Notes: generated by a model not told the origin, from the letters alone. DNA of 64,000 nt from Methanomicrobium sp. W14 (GCF_017875315.1 NZ_JAGGMM010000003.1:434001-498000); one strand, 5' to 3'; shown: positions 1 to 10,248, counted from the stretch's first letter. Made by a program: numbers and translations.

Positions 1-99
1 AAAAATACACTTATTGGTGCCGGGTCTGTAGTCACAAAAGATGTACCCGACGGGATGCTCGCTGTTGGAAATCCTGCAAAAATCATAAAAAAAAGATGA
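1..99 (+). CDS. C-terminal end of a left-handed beta-helix acyltransferase (WbpD/NeuD-like), partial
   Basis: The window opens inside a reading frame of 32 codons ending in TGA at 97-99. The tail contains [20 protein letters not shown], the typical last coil of hexapeptide-repeat acetyltransferases. The next gene starts at 96, giving an ATGA overlap, so the two are translationally coupled. Followed by WbpE-like and WbpB-like genes, it is most probably the N-acetyltransferase of the UDP-GlcNAc(3NAc)A pathway (WbpD type). Only the tail is visible, so the substrate is inferred from context. Confidence 0.75.
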   Translation, partial: KNTLIGAGSVVTKDVPDGMLAVGNPAKIIKKR

Positions 100-1184
100 T
101 TCCAATGATACCTATCGCCAAACCATTAATCCAGAATGAAGAAATAAGTGCAGTTACAGAAGTGTTAAGAAGCGGGAAACTAGCCAGCGGCAGTAAAGTC
201 AAAGAATTTGAAGAGAGATTTGCAGATTATTGTAATACTGACTTTGCTGTAGCGACAAACTCAGGAACTTCAGCTTTACATACGGCTCTTCTTGCTGAAA
301 ATATTACCCATAATGATGAAGTAATTGTTCCTGATTTTTCATTTGTTGCAACGGCATCTTCAGTTTTAATGTGCGGGGCCAAACCCGTATTTGCAGATAT
401 TAACATGGATACATATAATATAGATTATCAAAATATTGAAGATTTGATAACATCCAAAACCAAAGCAATAATTTGCGTTCATCTTTTTGGAAATCCCTGC
501 GATATGGATAAATTGATACAAATCGCAAATGAACATGACCTTGCTATAATTGAAGATGCTGCACAGGCGCATGGATCTAAATATCATAACAAAAAAGCGG
601 GAAGTTTGGGAGACGCAGGATGTTTTTCATTTTATGCAACAAAAAATATGACAACTGGTGAAGGAGGAATGATTACAACATCGGACCCGGAAGTATATGA
701 AAAAGCCAAAAAAATTATTGATCATGGACAAAAAGGCAGATATCTTCATGAAATACTTGGGTACAACTATAGAATGACAGACATTGCAGCAGCTATAGGA
801 ATAGAACAACTAAAAAAATTAGACAAATTTAATTCAGAAAGACAAAATAATGCAAGGAGATACAATGAAAAACTTAATGCAGACGGAATAATTAAACCGC
901 ACCCAATGGATAACTGCGAACATGTATATCATCAATATGCAATAAGAGTCACTGAAGATTATTCCATGTCCAGAGAAGAATTAATCGAATATCTTAGAAA
1001 TAATGAGATTATTACAGCTGTGCATTATCCGTCCTGCATAAGTTCACAGCCACTTTTCAATAATAAAGAACCTGATAATTCCACTTCAAACAGACTTTCT
1101 AAAGAAATACTAAGTCTTCCGGTTCACCCTTCAGTAAAAGAAAATGAGATTAAATTTATCTGCGATCTTATAAACGAGGCATAA
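96..1184 (+). CDS. DegT/DnrJ/EryC1-family sugar aminotransferase (WbpE-like)
   Basis: PLP-dependent aminotransferase of 362 aa, the usual family length. Visible landmarks are the phosphate-binding GTSA near residues 57-60, the PLP-ring aspartate in [10 protein letters not shown] (about D154) and the Schiff-base lysine in [13 protein letters not shown] (about K183). The family transfers an amino group from glutamate to a nucleotide-linked keto-sugar. Lying between an acetyltransferase and a Gfo/Idh/MocA oxidoreductase, it fits the WbpE step that aminates UDP-3-keto-GlcNAcA to UDP-GlcNAc3NA. It overlaps the upstream gene by ATGA and lies 2 nt from the downstream gene. The exact sugar is inferred. 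Confidence 0.9.
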   Translation: MIPMIPIAKPLIQNEEISAVTEVLRSGKLASGSKVKEFEERFADYCNTDFAVATNSGTSALHTALLAENITHNDEVIVPDFSFVATASSVLMCGAKPVFADINMDTYNIDYQNIEDLITSKTKAIICVHLFGNPCDMDKLIQIANEHDLAIIEDAAQAHGSKYHNKKAGSLGDAGCFSFYATKNMTTGEGGMITTSDPEVYEKAKKIIDHGQKGRYLHEILGYNYRMTDIAAAIGIEQLKKLDKFNSERQNNARRYNEKLNADGIIKPHPMDNCEHVYHQYAIRVTEDYSMSREELIEYLRNNEIITAVHYPSCISSQPLFNNKEPDNSTSNRLSKEILSLPVHPSVKENEIKFICDLINEA

Positions 1185-1186
1185 CT

Positions 1187-2107
1187 ATGGATTTAGGCGT
1201 TGTTGGTGTCGGTGCAATGGGAGTTAACCATGCCCGCATTTACTCAGAATTGAAAGAAGTTAAAAACCTGTATATATATGACATTGATCAAAATAAAACT
1301 AAAGAAATAGCTGAGCTATATGATGCAAATATATGTTCATCATATGATGAACTACTAAAATCCGTAGAAGCTGTAAACGTCTGTGTTCCAACTCATTTTC
1401 ACTATGGATTTGCAAAAAAATCAATTGAAAAAAATATTCCCACGCTTATAGAAAAGCCCTTGTGCAATAATCATTTTGAAGCACAAAAAATCATGGAAAT
1501 AATTCCTAAAGGTCTTATTGTAGGTGTAGGCCACATAGAACGTTTTAATCCAATAATTCCTAAAATTTTGAATATTGTAAAAAATCCGTTATATGTAGAA
1601 ATTAATCGTCACAACCCGGACTCTGCAAGAATTAAAGATTCTACGGTTATTGAAGACCTTATGATACATGACATAGATATTGTATTTAACAATTTATTCC
1701 CGGAGAAATATGAAAAAATAAATAACATGGGAAATGCAGACATTGCCTCGTGTCAAGTAAAATTCAAAAACTCAACCGTGCACATATCAGCAAGCAGAAA
1801 AGCATCTAAAAAAATTCGTAGAATTTACATCGAGGAAGAGGAAAGAACAATTGAAGCTGATCTAATGAACCAGGAAATCTATGTTTTCAGAAAACCTACA
1901 AATCTCCAATCAGACAGCAGGCAGTATCTTCAGGAGAATGTCATTGAAAAAATATTAATAAACAAACTTGAGCCTCTGAAAACAGAATTGAATAAATTTA
2001 TAGAATGCATAAAAAATTCATCAAATTTCCCGGTAACACCTGAACAAGCAGCATATAATTTACAAATCTGCGATATTATAAAAGAAGATTTGAATTTGTC
2101 GATATAA
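1187..2107 (+). CDS. Gfo/Idh/MocA-family nucleotide-sugar oxidoreductase (WbpB-like)
   Basis: NAD(P)-dependent dehydrogenase of 306 aa. It begins with the Rossmann motif GVVGVGAMGVNHA (residues 4-16) and carries the family's catalytic-region EKP motif at about residues 89-91, then GHIERFNP. The family oxidises or reduces C3/C4 of sugar substrates. Beside the WbpD- and WbpE-like genes it probably supplies the 3-keto UDP-sugar (WbpB role). It is the last gene of the rightward operon and converges on the epimerase gene across about 25 nt. Confidence 0.88.
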   Translation: MDLGVVGVGAMGVNHARIYSELKEVKNLYIYDIDQNKTKEIAELYDANICSSYDELLKSVEAVNVCVPTHFHYGFAKKSIEKNIPTLIEKPLCNNHFEAQKIMEIIPKGLIVGVGHIERFNPIIPKILNIVKNPLYVEINRHNPDSARIKDSTVIEDLMIHDIDIVFNNLFPEKYEKINNMGNADIASCQVKFKNSTVHISASRKASKKIRRIYIEEEERTIEADLMNQEIYVFRKPTNLQSDSRQYLQENVIEKILINKLEPLKTELNKFIECIKNSSNFPVTPEQAAYNLQICDIIKEDLNLSI

Positions 2108-2132
2108 CTAAAAAAATAATTTTTACAATTAA

Positions 2133-3221
2133 TTATTTTCTCACAAAAGTACTGCACAAGTAATCCAAAATTAATTCAGAAGAGTTTCCTTTCCCAAATG
2201 GATTATCCCAGTTGTTGTTTCTTAACAACATCTCTTCAACTGAATTTAATATGCTTAAAGGTTCTGACCCTGCAATTTTGTTCGCTCCCACTATGACACT
2301 CTCAGGAATCTCTGTTTCTTCCCTGAGAGTAACACATGGCACCTTTAACACGCAGGCTTCAAACTGAACTCCACCTGAATCAGTCAAAATTAATTTTGCA
2401 CATGATTCCAGCATCAAAAAGTCCAGATAACTAGCAGGATCTATACAGATTATTCCGTTTGGGACAGAAATTTCATTTAAATCGATCATTTTTTTACTTC
2501 TCGGATGTACTGGAAAAACCACAGGTAACCCGTATTTCTGGATAACCAGATCAAGTCCCTTAAGAATCCTATTTAATATTTTAGGGTCGTCAACATTTTC
2601 CTGCCTATGAAGTGTCAGTAAGAAATAACTCTTATCTGAAAGACTTAATTTAGAGAGCACTTTTGAGGACTCTCTGGCATGCGTTATATTTTGGTATACA
2701 GAATCAACTACAGTATTTCCTGTAACAATTATCTGATTTTCAGGAATTCCTTCCCCTAAAAGGATATTTTTTACAAGTTCAGACTGTACAAACAGATAAT
2801 CAGAGATATGATCGGTTACTACTCTGTTAATTTCTTCCGGCATTAAACGATTATATGACCTGCATCCGGCTTCAATATGACAAATTTTCACAGGTATTTT
2901 TGAAGCAGCCAAAGCTGAACCAAGAGTAGTGTTTGTATCACCAAGAACTATTAAGTAGTCTGGCTTTTCTAATTTTAAAATATTTTCAACCCTGCACATT
3001 ATCTTTCCTGTCTGACAAGCATGGGTTCCTGAACCAACTTCAAGGTTATAATCAGGCTTCGGAAGTTTTAATTCATTATAGAATATTTCATCCATTTCAT
3101 AGCTATAGTGCTGACCACTGTTAATCAAAACAAAATTAATGCCCTTTTTTTGACAAGCCCTTATAACCGGAGATAGCTTTATGATCTCCGGTCTTGTTCC
3201 TGTAACAATTGCTATTTTCAT
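2133..3221 (-). CDS. wecB: UDP-N-acetylglucosamine 2-epimerase, non-hydrolysing
   Basis: Interconverts UDP-GlcNAc (or its uronic derivative) and the manno isomer. Motifs seen: GTRPE near the N-terminus, LGDTNTTLGSALAA, the catalytic stretch HIEAGCRS...MPEEINR, TDSGGVQFEA and REETEIPES. Length is about 362 aa from the ATG at 3221, which I prefer because the family signature MKIAIVTGTRPE begins there; an ATG 8 codons further out at 3245 would add residues not typical of the family. With the adjacent Wbp-like genes it could equally be the WbpI-type UDP-GlcNAc3NAcA 2-epimerase. It is the last gene of a leftward group. Confidence 0.92.
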   Translation of the reverse strand: MKIAIVTGTRPEIIKLSPVIRACQKKGINFVLINSGQHYSYEMDEIFYNELKLPKPDYNLEVGSGTHACQTGKIMCRVENILKLEKPDYLIVLGDTNTTLGSALAASKIPVKICHIEAGCRSYNRLMPEEINRVVTDHISDYLFVQSELVKNILLGEGIPENQIIVTGNTVVDSVYQNITHARESSKVLSKLSLSDKSYFLLTLHRQENVDDPKILNRILKGLDLVIQKYGLPVVFPVHPRSKKMIDLNEISVPNGIICIDPASYLDFLMLESCAKLILTDSGGVQFEACVLKVPCVTLREETEIPESVIVGANKIAGSEPLSILNSVEEMLLRNNNWDNPFGKGNSSELILDYLCSTFVRK

Positions 3222-3249
3222 AAACCACTCACATTCATATTTCAATCGT

Positions 3250-3984
3250 TTATTCCCAGCATTTATTGGATAACTTAATGTAGAATATTTTTATTAATAA
3301 TTTGAGGTTATTTATTGTTTCTTTTTTCATATCCAGTTTAGATTCTCCAAATTCCCTATTATGAAGTTTTACAGGAACTTCTACAACTTTCATACCGCTA
3401 AGAAGCATTTTTGAGATTATTTCAGCACAAACATCATAATTCTTACTTTTTATATGTATTTTATCAAATATTTCACTCCGGTATAATCTAAATATTGAAC
3501 TAAAACAGGTCATATTGGTATTTAAAAATATTTTGTACAAATAATTTACAGATTTACTTGGGAAAAGTCTAAAAAATGAAACATTTTCGGTCATTTGCCC
3601 GTAAAGATACGGTGAGCCTGAGATACAATCCCAATTTTTACTCTCTTTTGCAGCATCAAGAAGAATTGTAATATCTTCAGGTCTGTATGTTAGATCTGAG
3701 TCCAAGGTAACAATATATTCCCCATGAACATTTTTTATGCCTGTATTTATAGCTTCACCCAGTCCCCTATTTTTCTCATGCTTACAAATATGTACATTTT
3801 CATGACATTCAGAGAGCTTTAATAGATTTTGAAATGTTTTGTCTGAACTGCCATCGTCTACAAAGATATACTCAAATACTTGATTATATCTCTTTGAAAT
3901 ATCCATTAGAACAGGAAATAATGTTTGATTATATAATTCAACATTTTTTTCTTCATTAAAGCAAGGAACAATAACTGATATCAT
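3250..3984 (-). CDS. Family 2 glycosyltransferase (dolichyl-phosphate sugar synthase-like)
   Basis: GT2 enzyme of 244 aa with the GT-A fold signatures: N-terminal SVIVPCFNEE, the nucleotide-binding DDGSSD and the metal-binding LDSDLTY. It resembles polyprenyl-phosphate mannose/glucose synthases that load a sugar onto a lipid carrier at the inner membrane face. I see no clear C-terminal membrane anchor. It overlaps the flippase-like gene upstream by ATGA (3981-3984), so the two are probably translated together. Donor and acceptor are unknown. Confidence 0.88.
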   Translation of the reverse strand: MISVIVPCFNEEKNVELYNQTLFPVLMDISKRYNQVFEYIFVDDGSSDKTFQNLLKLSECHENVHICKHEKNRGLGEAINTGIKNVHGEYIVTLDSDLTYRPEDITILLDAAKESKNWDCISGSPYLYGQMTENVSFFRLFPSKSVNYLYKIFLNTNMTCFSSIFRLYRSEIFDKIHIKSKNYDVCAEIISKMLLSGMKVVEVPVKLHNREFGESKLDMKKETINNLKLLIKIFYIKLSNKCWE

Positions 3985-4997
3985 TCTACCATCACATCAT
4001 TTAATTCTTTAAAAGATATTTTTGATACTAAAAGTCCTATAACCAAAACAAGGTACATTGAAATTACTCTGTCAGCCATGACTATTGCAATTGCGGTAGT
4101 GGACACAACGCCCATTTCACCAATCATTAGAGACAATGAACCCTCCATAAACCCTATACCAAGTGGGATTTGGGATAGTAAACCGATTATAATTGACAAA
4201 CAAAAAGAAACGGATAATGTTATAAAATTTAAATTCACACCAAAAGCCAACGCAACGATCCACAATCTACAAAATTCTGCGAATAAAGACACAGAAGTAA
4301 TTAAAAATACAGAAACTGATTTTGTTACACCTATTTTCCGAATATTTATATCCCCGTTTAAATCAAGATTTACGAAAGGCACCTTGACAAGGTATTTCTT
4401 TGAGATATTGATAAAATAATCAATTTTCCAAAAAATAAAAAGTAAAAGTAACAAAAAAACAATAAATAACGTTATCATAAGAATTGTAGTATTTTCTACC
4501 CTTAAAACAAATATCGAACAAAAAGCAATAGCGATTAAAATGAAAAGTTCAAAAAAGCGTTCATAAAATATCATAGAGACCCCGTTAGCATATCCAAGTG
4601 AATACTTTTTTTTCATAAAGTACGCTTTGTAAAGGTCTCCAACCTTTCCAGGAGTTATGTTGCAAAAAAATAACCCAGACAAAGTAACTATTGACGACAT
4701 TCTCCAGGACATTTCGGTGCCAAACAAATGCGACAAATATTTCCACCTGTATATTTTAACGGCCACACTTACAAGTGAAAGCAAAATTGCAAAAAGATAT
4801 AAATACAAATTCATCTGAGAAAAAACACTCAGATCCTCCAAAACACCTGAAGAATATATAAAGTATATAAGTATCAATAATCCAATTAACAGAAGGATCT
4901 GTTGCAAAAGTTTATCTTTTTTTTTATTTTTACCATAGATTCGCATTATTTTTTTAATTCCAAGAATATATAAGTATTCATTTTCTTTTATAGGCAT
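3981..4997 (-). CDS. Lysylphosphatidylglycerol synthase/AglD-type flippase-like membrane protein
   Basis: Polytopic membrane protein of 338 aa with about eight hydrophobic segments and the family motif NITPGKVGDLYKAYF. That motif is typical of the UPF0104/LPG-synthase transmembrane family often paired with polyprenyl-sugar glycosyltransferases. Its ATGA overlap with the GT2 gene supports a joint role in moving or using lipid-linked sugars. No ribosome binding site precedes the ATG at 4997, so it may be leaderless; an internal ATG at 4946 is an alternative start. The region is very AT-rich. Confidence 0.8.
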   Translation of the reverse strand: MPIKENEYLYILGIKKIMRIYGKNKKKDKLLQQILLLIGLLILIYFIYSSGVLEDLSVFSQMNLYLYLFAILLSLVSVAVKIYRWKYLSHLFGTEMSWRMSSIVTLSGLFFCNITPGKVGDLYKAYFMKKKYSLGYANGVSMIFYERFFELFILIAIAFCSIFVLRVENTTILMITLFIVFLLLLLFIFWKIDYFINISKKYLVKVPFVNLDLNGDINIRKIGVTKSVSVFLITSVSLFAEFCRLWIVALAFGVNLNFITLSVSFCLSIIIGLLSQIPLGIGFMEGSLSLMIGEMGVVSTTAIAIVMADRVISMYLVLVIGLLVSKISFKELNDVMVE

Positions 4998-5250
4998 ATT
5001 ATTTTAAGATCTCAAACACAATAAACGTAAATTAACTTTCATTCAGTTTTTGACTTAATATATAACCCAAACAAATAATGGGTAAACAGATAATTTCAGA
5101 GAGATGTGAAACAAAGTTTTTAGTATTTATAGAAATGACGGTATAAAACGGAACGAATCGTATAATAAATAAACTTATGTTAATAAGGATTTTACAGATT
5201 TAACAAAAAAATATTCATTTAAAAATCCGTAAAACACTCTAAAACATGAT

Positions 5251-6570
5251 TTACCTGACCTTTATCAATGATACTAAATTAGAGGGTAATTTTTTAAACT
5301 GAGACAATAATTTTTCATCACTTTTAAAAATATGATATATTGCATAGATCATAACAGCATATTCAATAGTAAAAAATAAAACAGTCATATACCAGCCGAA
5401 TGTCTCAAAAGAGTTGAGATATTCCAGATTAGTATAATAAACATTATATAACAAAGGAAATTCGACATAAGAGAACAACTGCATAATATAAAACAGAGCA
5501 ATTCCTTTTACAGAATTAGCTAAAAGAAGCGCGAAAAATGGCGTTATCCATACTATATATTGCGGACTGTGAAACTTTGTGAAAAATATTATTGCAAATA
5601 GTGTCATTAGTATATACGTTATCATATCTCTCTCAGATTCAATTTTACAGATAAGTGCATTTAATATTAACAGGACAATACAAATTGCCATAAGAATGTA
5701 CATTACCTGAGATACCAGAACTGTTGAAAGATTCATTCCTGTGATACTAATTAAAGAATAGAGCGTATAAGTTGCAGTATTAACATATACATTAACTGAC
5801 CCCGTCCCTGTTGCAAAAATGTATGTTTTTATTATATCCGGATCAAGAATGAAAATCGGAACAAACAATAATAAACCAACAGGTATTGCATATTTTAGAA
5901 ATCTGATAATTTCCGATTTCAATGTGCTATTCCTGGAATTATAAAGGATAATATAGGGTGCAGCAATAATGGGAAAAATTTTTGTAAAAAAACCAAAAAT
6001 TACCGATAAATAACCAGCAATTTCATGATTATATACTGTCAGAAAAACAGCGAGTAACAATAAAAATGTAGGAAAAGAATCATATTTTGTGAGAATGAAA
6101 TATGACGAGGAAAAAGCAGTTGCATATAATATCCCTGAGCACATAGCCGTTTTTTTATTTGAAATTTTCAACGCTATGAGATAAATGAAATAAAGTGTAA
6201 ATAAATCGAATATTGACATAATCGCCTGATACGAATATACATACATATAGGGATTATTTGTAAACACTGCAAATGGAAGAGGCAATAATACAGGTATTAA
6301 AAAGAGAACAGGGTATTCTATAGAGAAATCAACATATGGGATCTGACCCCCGAAAATGTTCACTGCATACTGCAAATAAATACTGATATCAAAAAGATCA
6401 ATAAAAGATGAAAAAATAGCAGGAGTTACAAATAATACCAACAACTTTACAAATACTGAGACTATCAAAAGAATAATTAAATCAGTTATTAAACTATGTT
6501 TATCTATGCCCTTTATTTCAATTCCAAATATTTTACAACAGGGCTCTTTCTTAGTATTATTTGTCCTCAT
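5251..6570 (-). CDS. Polytopic membrane glycosyltransferase (GT-C type, GT87/DUF2029-like)
   Basis: About 439 aa with roughly ten hydrophobic segments. Near the N-terminus is PYVDFSIEYP, resembling the first-loop acidic region of GT-C mannosyltransferases, and near the C-terminus FHSPQYIVW, as in GT87-like proteins. Such enzymes take sugar from a polyprenyl-phosphate donor on the outer membrane face. The frame also has a TTG one codon upstream of the chosen ATG. A stretch of about 250 nt without a gene (4998-5250) separates it from the flippase-like gene; I see only AT-rich sequence there. Substrate unknown. Confidence 0.75.
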   Translation of the reverse strand: MRTNNTKKEPCCKIFGIEIKGIDKHSLITDLIILLIVSVFVKLLVLFVTPAIFSSFIDLFDISIYLQYAVNIFGGQIPYVDFSIEYPVLFLIPVLLPLPFAVFTNNPYMYVYSYQAIMSIFDLFTLYFIYLIALKISNKKTAMCSGILYATAFSSSYFILTKYDSFPTFLLLLAVFLTVYNHEIAGYLSVIFGFFTKIFPIIAAPYIILYNSRNSTLKSEIIRFLKYAIPVGLLLFVPIFILDPDIIKTYIFATGTGSVNVYVNTATYTLYSLISITGMNLSTVLVSQVMYILMAICIVLLILNALICKIESERDMITYILMTLFAIIFFTKFHSPQYIVWITPFFALLLANSVKGIALFYIMQLFSYVEFPLLYNVYYTNLEYLNSFETFGWYMTVLFFTIEYAVMIYAIYHIFKSDEKLLSQFKKLPSNLVSLIKVR

Positions 6571-6688
6571 CAAATAATGAAATAAGAAATTTAATATAAA
6601 TAAATGCTATGCTTTAAATTCATTAATACTAGTTTATCCAATATTTTATTTAATCAAATATTTTCTTAACAAAAATTTTTAAAATAAA

Positions 6689-7810
6689 TTATTGAATATT
6701 CAATTTCCAGGTTAAATTTCTGTTTACAAAAAAGTTCCACAAAAAAGCCACAATTATCCCGGCAATATTTGAAAAGATATACCATAAACCAAAGTATTCC
6801 GTGAGAAGAAACAGGACGGCCATATTTATGATGACGCCTATTACCGAGACAACCTGAAAAGATATCAGTCTCCTCCATTTCTGTCTCATTCTGCTTTTTT
6901 GCCCTCCTTCAAAGGTCCAGAAGTCATTCAGGATAAAATTGGTGATAATCGACGCTTCAATCGCAAAAAAAGATGAAAACAGGTAATAAAAACCTGCGTA
7001 CTCGGTAAGGGCATACAAAATCCCGGTATTTACAAATATTCCCGATATTCCAACCAGACCAAATTTAAATACTTTTTTCCACTCTTTCCAGACATTGGTC
7101 TCATGGTGGTATAGTGCATACAGGCCGATATCAATACACTGGCAAATATAATCAGCCATCGTACCAAGCTTTAGTTTGCTCTCCCCCTCTTCGCGGTCCT
7201 TAAATACGAAAGGAATCTCCTTAAAACTGCTCCAGTTCCCTTTTCCAAGCACTTCCATAAGAATTTTGTACCCCCGTGGTTTTAAAACGGCGTTTTTAAG
7301 GACACTCTTTTTCAGTGAAAAAAAACCGCTTACAGGGTCTGTAATCTCAGGGAACAGAATTCTGCCGAAGAAAGTTGCACCCAAAGAGATTATACGGCGC
7401 TTTAACGGCCAGTTTTTTATGTCACCGCCTTTTGCATACCTGCTGCCCATAACTACGTCATAGCCGCTGTCTTTTATTGCCCTGTAGAATTTGGGGATCA
7501 TTTCAACAGGGTGGGAAAAATCCGCATCTATTACCTGTATAATATCAGCTTTTGCGCGACCAAAACCTTCTGCAACCGACTGGGAAAGACCGTGATCACT
7601 TTCACGGACAACAAGATGAAGACCCGAATGATTTATTTGAAGTTCTTTTACCTTTTCAACCGTCCCGTCCCCGGAATCGTCATCAACGACAAGAATCTCA
7701 GCATTTATACCGCTGTTTTCCATAACGCCGAAGACTGCCTCAATTATATTTTCAATATTGTCTGTCTCATTAAAAGTAGGGATGATTATCGTAAGGGAAT
7801 ATTCTGCCAT
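6689..7810 (-). CDS. GT2 glycosyltransferase fused to a GtrA-like membrane domain
   Basis: Protein of 373 aa in two parts. Residues 1 to about 235 are a GT-A domain like dolichyl-phosphate mannose synthase (TIIIPTFNETDNI, DDDSGDGT, QVIDADFSHP, VVMGSRY). Residues from about 248 hold four membrane helices of the GtrA/DPMS_TM type, ending in NFFVNRNLTW. Archaeal enzymes of this architecture make polyprenyl-phosphate sugars. It follows the GT39-like gene by 15 nt on the same strand, which suggests donor synthesis and transfer are encoded together. This gene has higher GC than the genes to its left. Confidence 0.9.
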   Translation of the reverse strand: MAEYSLTIIIPTFNETDNIENIIEAVFGVMENSGINAEILVVDDDSGDGTVEKVKELQINHSGLHLVVRESDHGLSQSVAEGFGRAKADIIQVIDADFSHPVEMIPKFYRAIKDSGYDVVMGSRYAKGGDIKNWPLKRRIISLGATFFGRILFPEITDPVSGFFSLKKSVLKNAVLKPRGYKILMEVLGKGNWSSFKEIPFVFKDREEGESKLKLGTMADYICQCIDIGLYALYHHETNVWKEWKKVFKFGLVGISGIFVNTGILYALTEYAGFYYLFSSFFAIEASIITNFILNDFWTFEGGQKSRMRQKWRRLISFQVVSVIGVIINMAVLFLLTEYFGLWYIFSNIAGIIVAFLWNFFVNRNLTWKLNIQ

Positions 7811-7825
7811 TAGTATTATCCTGAA

Positions 7826-9349
7826 TTATTTTGATTCAAACACATATATCCCCATGTACTGCCCAAGCTGTTTCGTATTGTTTTTAAGCCATTTTATCGC
7901 GTCACCTTCAGGGTCGGCAGCAGTAATGTCCCAGGTCATTACATAATAAGCAGTGGAGTTTCCTCTTTCATTCTCTATTTCATCAAGCCTATCCGAAGAC
8001 TGTGCCAAAACCTCAATCGTCTTGTCAGTCGCATTGTCATAGTAGTAATCAAGAGGCTGGCTCATATACCCGGGCATTACAACAATAAAGTCCCCTTCAA
8101 CTGTCTGGGAGGAAATTGCCTGCGAAAACCCTCTCCAGTCGTTTTTTGAATAATTCGTATAATATACGGAAAGATACGGGACGCTTATCAGGAAAAGAAC
8201 GATTACCGCGACAAAAGCAACTTTTTTCAGGTCAAACTTCTCAGGAATAAAGCCTTGCGATGCAGCAATTGAAGCATAAAAGAAGGGAAGAATATAAATC
8301 ATGTACCTTGAACTCATCGGGATTCTGGACGAGAGGATAATACTTACAATAAAAGGGAGGACTATCGAAAGAACGAGAAGATAGGATAAATCTCTCTTAT
8401 CCTTATCCAGGTAAAGGCAGACTATACCAACAACAGCAAGAAGACCAAAAATAACCGCAAGCACTGCATTGCTCCCCGATATCGTAAGAAAAGTGCTTGT
8501 AAAAACATCAAGACCGGAAAGGCCCCATGTGGGCGCCGCGGAAGTCCTTTTGAAGAACAGGCCGACTGTTACGGCTATCAAAGGAAGTGATACTACAATA
8601 AAAGACAACAGACCCGCCAATATTGGTTTCAGGGTTTTGATATCCTTTAAAATTGTCTTTCTTTTTACAATCAGTGCATGAAGAATCATTACACCTACAG
8701 CAACGAAAACATAGAAATGCGTCCAGAAGGCAAGTGCAGAAAATACACCGAATAAAATCCAGTATTTTAAAGAACCTGATTTTATTGCAAGAAGATAAAA
8801 CAAAACGGCCAGTGAAAAGAAGAAGAGCATCGTGGTATAGGCCCTTGCATCCTGTGAGTAATATATATGAAATGACGAAAACGTCATAAGGGCGGCAGCA
8901 ATAATTCCGCCGCATCTTCCTGAAATCTCCTTTCCGATAAGGTACATTACAGGAACTGTAAGCGACCCGAAAAGGGCAGGCAAAAATCTGAGGACGAATT
9001 CACTGTCACCGAAAACAAGCATGAAATGTTCTAAATAATAAAACAGAGGAGGATTGAACTCCCCGCCTGCTGTAGACTGCCATATCCCGGCAAGTGTCTC
9101 CTTTGCATATCCAAGCGTGGAACCTTCATCAAGCCATATCGAATTAAATCCAAGATGATAGAACCTTAATGCAAATCCTATAATTACAAGCCCTATAAGC
9201 ATCTGGGCGTACCGGTTGCCAAGAACTACACCTTTCAGGTTTTCAGGGTTTAAGTCCTTAAAAGAGTTCACCTGAAACTCTTCACTTTCTGCGGTCACAA
9301 AATCTTTTTTATCCTTTTTTGGACCTCTTTTTGTATCCTTCTTCCCCAT
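7826..9349 (-). CDS. GT39/ArnT-type membrane glycosyltransferase
   Basis: 507 aa with a charged cytoplasmic N-terminus (rich in K and D) followed by about twelve membrane segments. The first extracytoplasmic loop has LDEGSTLGYA, with the acidic residues that define the PMT/ArnT GT-C family, followed by FNPPLFYYLEHF. The C-terminal soluble part is small. It would transfer sugar from a lipid-phosphate donor to a surface acceptor, and pairs with the GT2-GtrA gene 15 nt downstream. The AT-rich sequence TGATATAAT lies directly before the ATG, so transcription may start very close to the start codon. Confidence 0.85.
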   Translation of the reverse strand: MGKKDTKRGPKKDKKDFVTAESEEFQVNSFKDLNPENLKGVVLGNRYAQMLIGLVIIGFALRFYHLGFNSIWLDEGSTLGYAKETLAGIWQSTAGGEFNPPLFYYLEHFMLVFGDSEFVLRFLPALFGSLTVPVMYLIGKEISGRCGGIIAAALMTFSSFHIYYSQDARAYTTMLFFFSLAVLFYLLAIKSGSLKYWILFGVFSALAFWTHFYVFVAVGVMILHALIVKRKTILKDIKTLKPILAGLLSFIVVSLPLIAVTVGLFFKRTSAAPTWGLSGLDVFTSTFLTISGSNAVLAVIFGLLAVVGIVCLYLDKDKRDLSYLLVLSIVLPFIVSIILSSRIPMSSRYMIYILPFFYASIAASQGFIPEKFDLKKVAFVAVIVLFLISVPYLSVYYTNYSKNDWRGFSQAISSQTVEGDFIVVMPGYMSQPLDYYYDNATDKTIEVLAQSSDRLDEIENERGNSTAYYVMTWDITAADPEGDAIKWLKNNTKQLGQYMGIYVFESK

Positions 9350-9709
9350 ATTATATCACACGAATATCTGATTTCAGCCATTATAATAAATCTGATCATC
9401 TTACTAATTATTTTATAAATATTTTTTGTACTTCTGCGATGTTAAAACCTCTTTATCAGGACCACTCCACAGCGGACTTAACATTTCAGGGAAGAAAAGA
9501 CTGTAAGTCCATGGAAATCTCACTTAAGCCTGGTTAATTCTTATTTTTCGGGCGACTGAGTCCACACAAAATAAAGTTGTCACCGGAAAACGGGAGTATT
9601 CCGCGTTTTTTATGTTGAGAATCAGCATTGTTCTAAATTTTTCATAAAGCTAAAAGCAGAACAATTTTATTAATACCCTCAGGCAAACTAAAGACAGGAG
9701 TTTAAACCA
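9350..9709. other. Intergenic stretch of 360 bp between divergent genes
   Basis: Between the leftward GT39 gene and the rightward cyclophilin gene. It must hold both promoters. TTATTTTATAAATATTTTT around 9408-9426 is a plausible TATA region. I see no coding frame with a protein-like composition and no RNA gene. Confidence 0.5.
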
Positions 9710-10192
9710 ATGACAGAAAAAAAAGTAAAACTTGAGACAAACATGGGTGACATCATAATATGTCTTTACGAAGATATGCCGGTTACGACAGGAAACTTCG
9801 AGAAACTTGTAAGAGAAGGCTTTTATGACGGAATAATCTTTCACAGGGTCATAAACGGGTTCATGATACAGGCAGGGTGCCCGTTAGGAAACGGAACGGG
9901 AGGACCGGGTTACAACATAAAGGATGAGTTTGTCAAGGGACACTCCAATACCCGGGGGACGATAGCGATGGCAAACACAGGCCAGCCGGATACCGGGGGG
10001 AGCCAGTTTTTCATAAATCTTGTCGACAACTCGTACCTCGACTGGGACAATAAGTCCACACCTTACAAACACCCTGTATTCGGAGAGGTATGCGGGGGTA
10101 TGGACGTAGTCGATAAAATCGCAAAGCTTCCTACGGACAGGATGGACAAACCAAAACAGGAAGCAAAGATAATAAAGGCTGAAATAGTCTGA
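9710..10192 (+). CDS. Cyclophilin-type peptidyl-prolyl cis-trans isomerase
   Basis: 160 aa single-domain cyclophilin without signal peptide, hence cytoplasmic. Family residues are evident: FHRVINGFMIQAG (catalytic R in FHR), GPGYNIKDE, MANTGQPDTGGSQFFI and HPVFGEV. It catalyses proline isomerisation during protein folding. A GGAG motif about 12 nt before the ATG supports the start. Monocistronic, followed by a convergent gene. Confidence 0.95.
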   Translation: MTEKKVKLETNMGDIIICLYEDMPVTTGNFEKLVREGFYDGIIFHRVINGFMIQAGCPLGNGTGGPGYNIKDEFVKGHSNTRGTIAMANTGQPDTGGSQFFINLVDNSYLDWDNKSTPYKHPVFGEVCGGMDVVDKIAKLPTDRMDKPKQEAKIIKAEIV

Positions 10193-10248
10193 AAAAAATT
10201 CAAAAAGGAAATAACTTATTTTTTAGGATTCTTTTAATCATTTACTGT

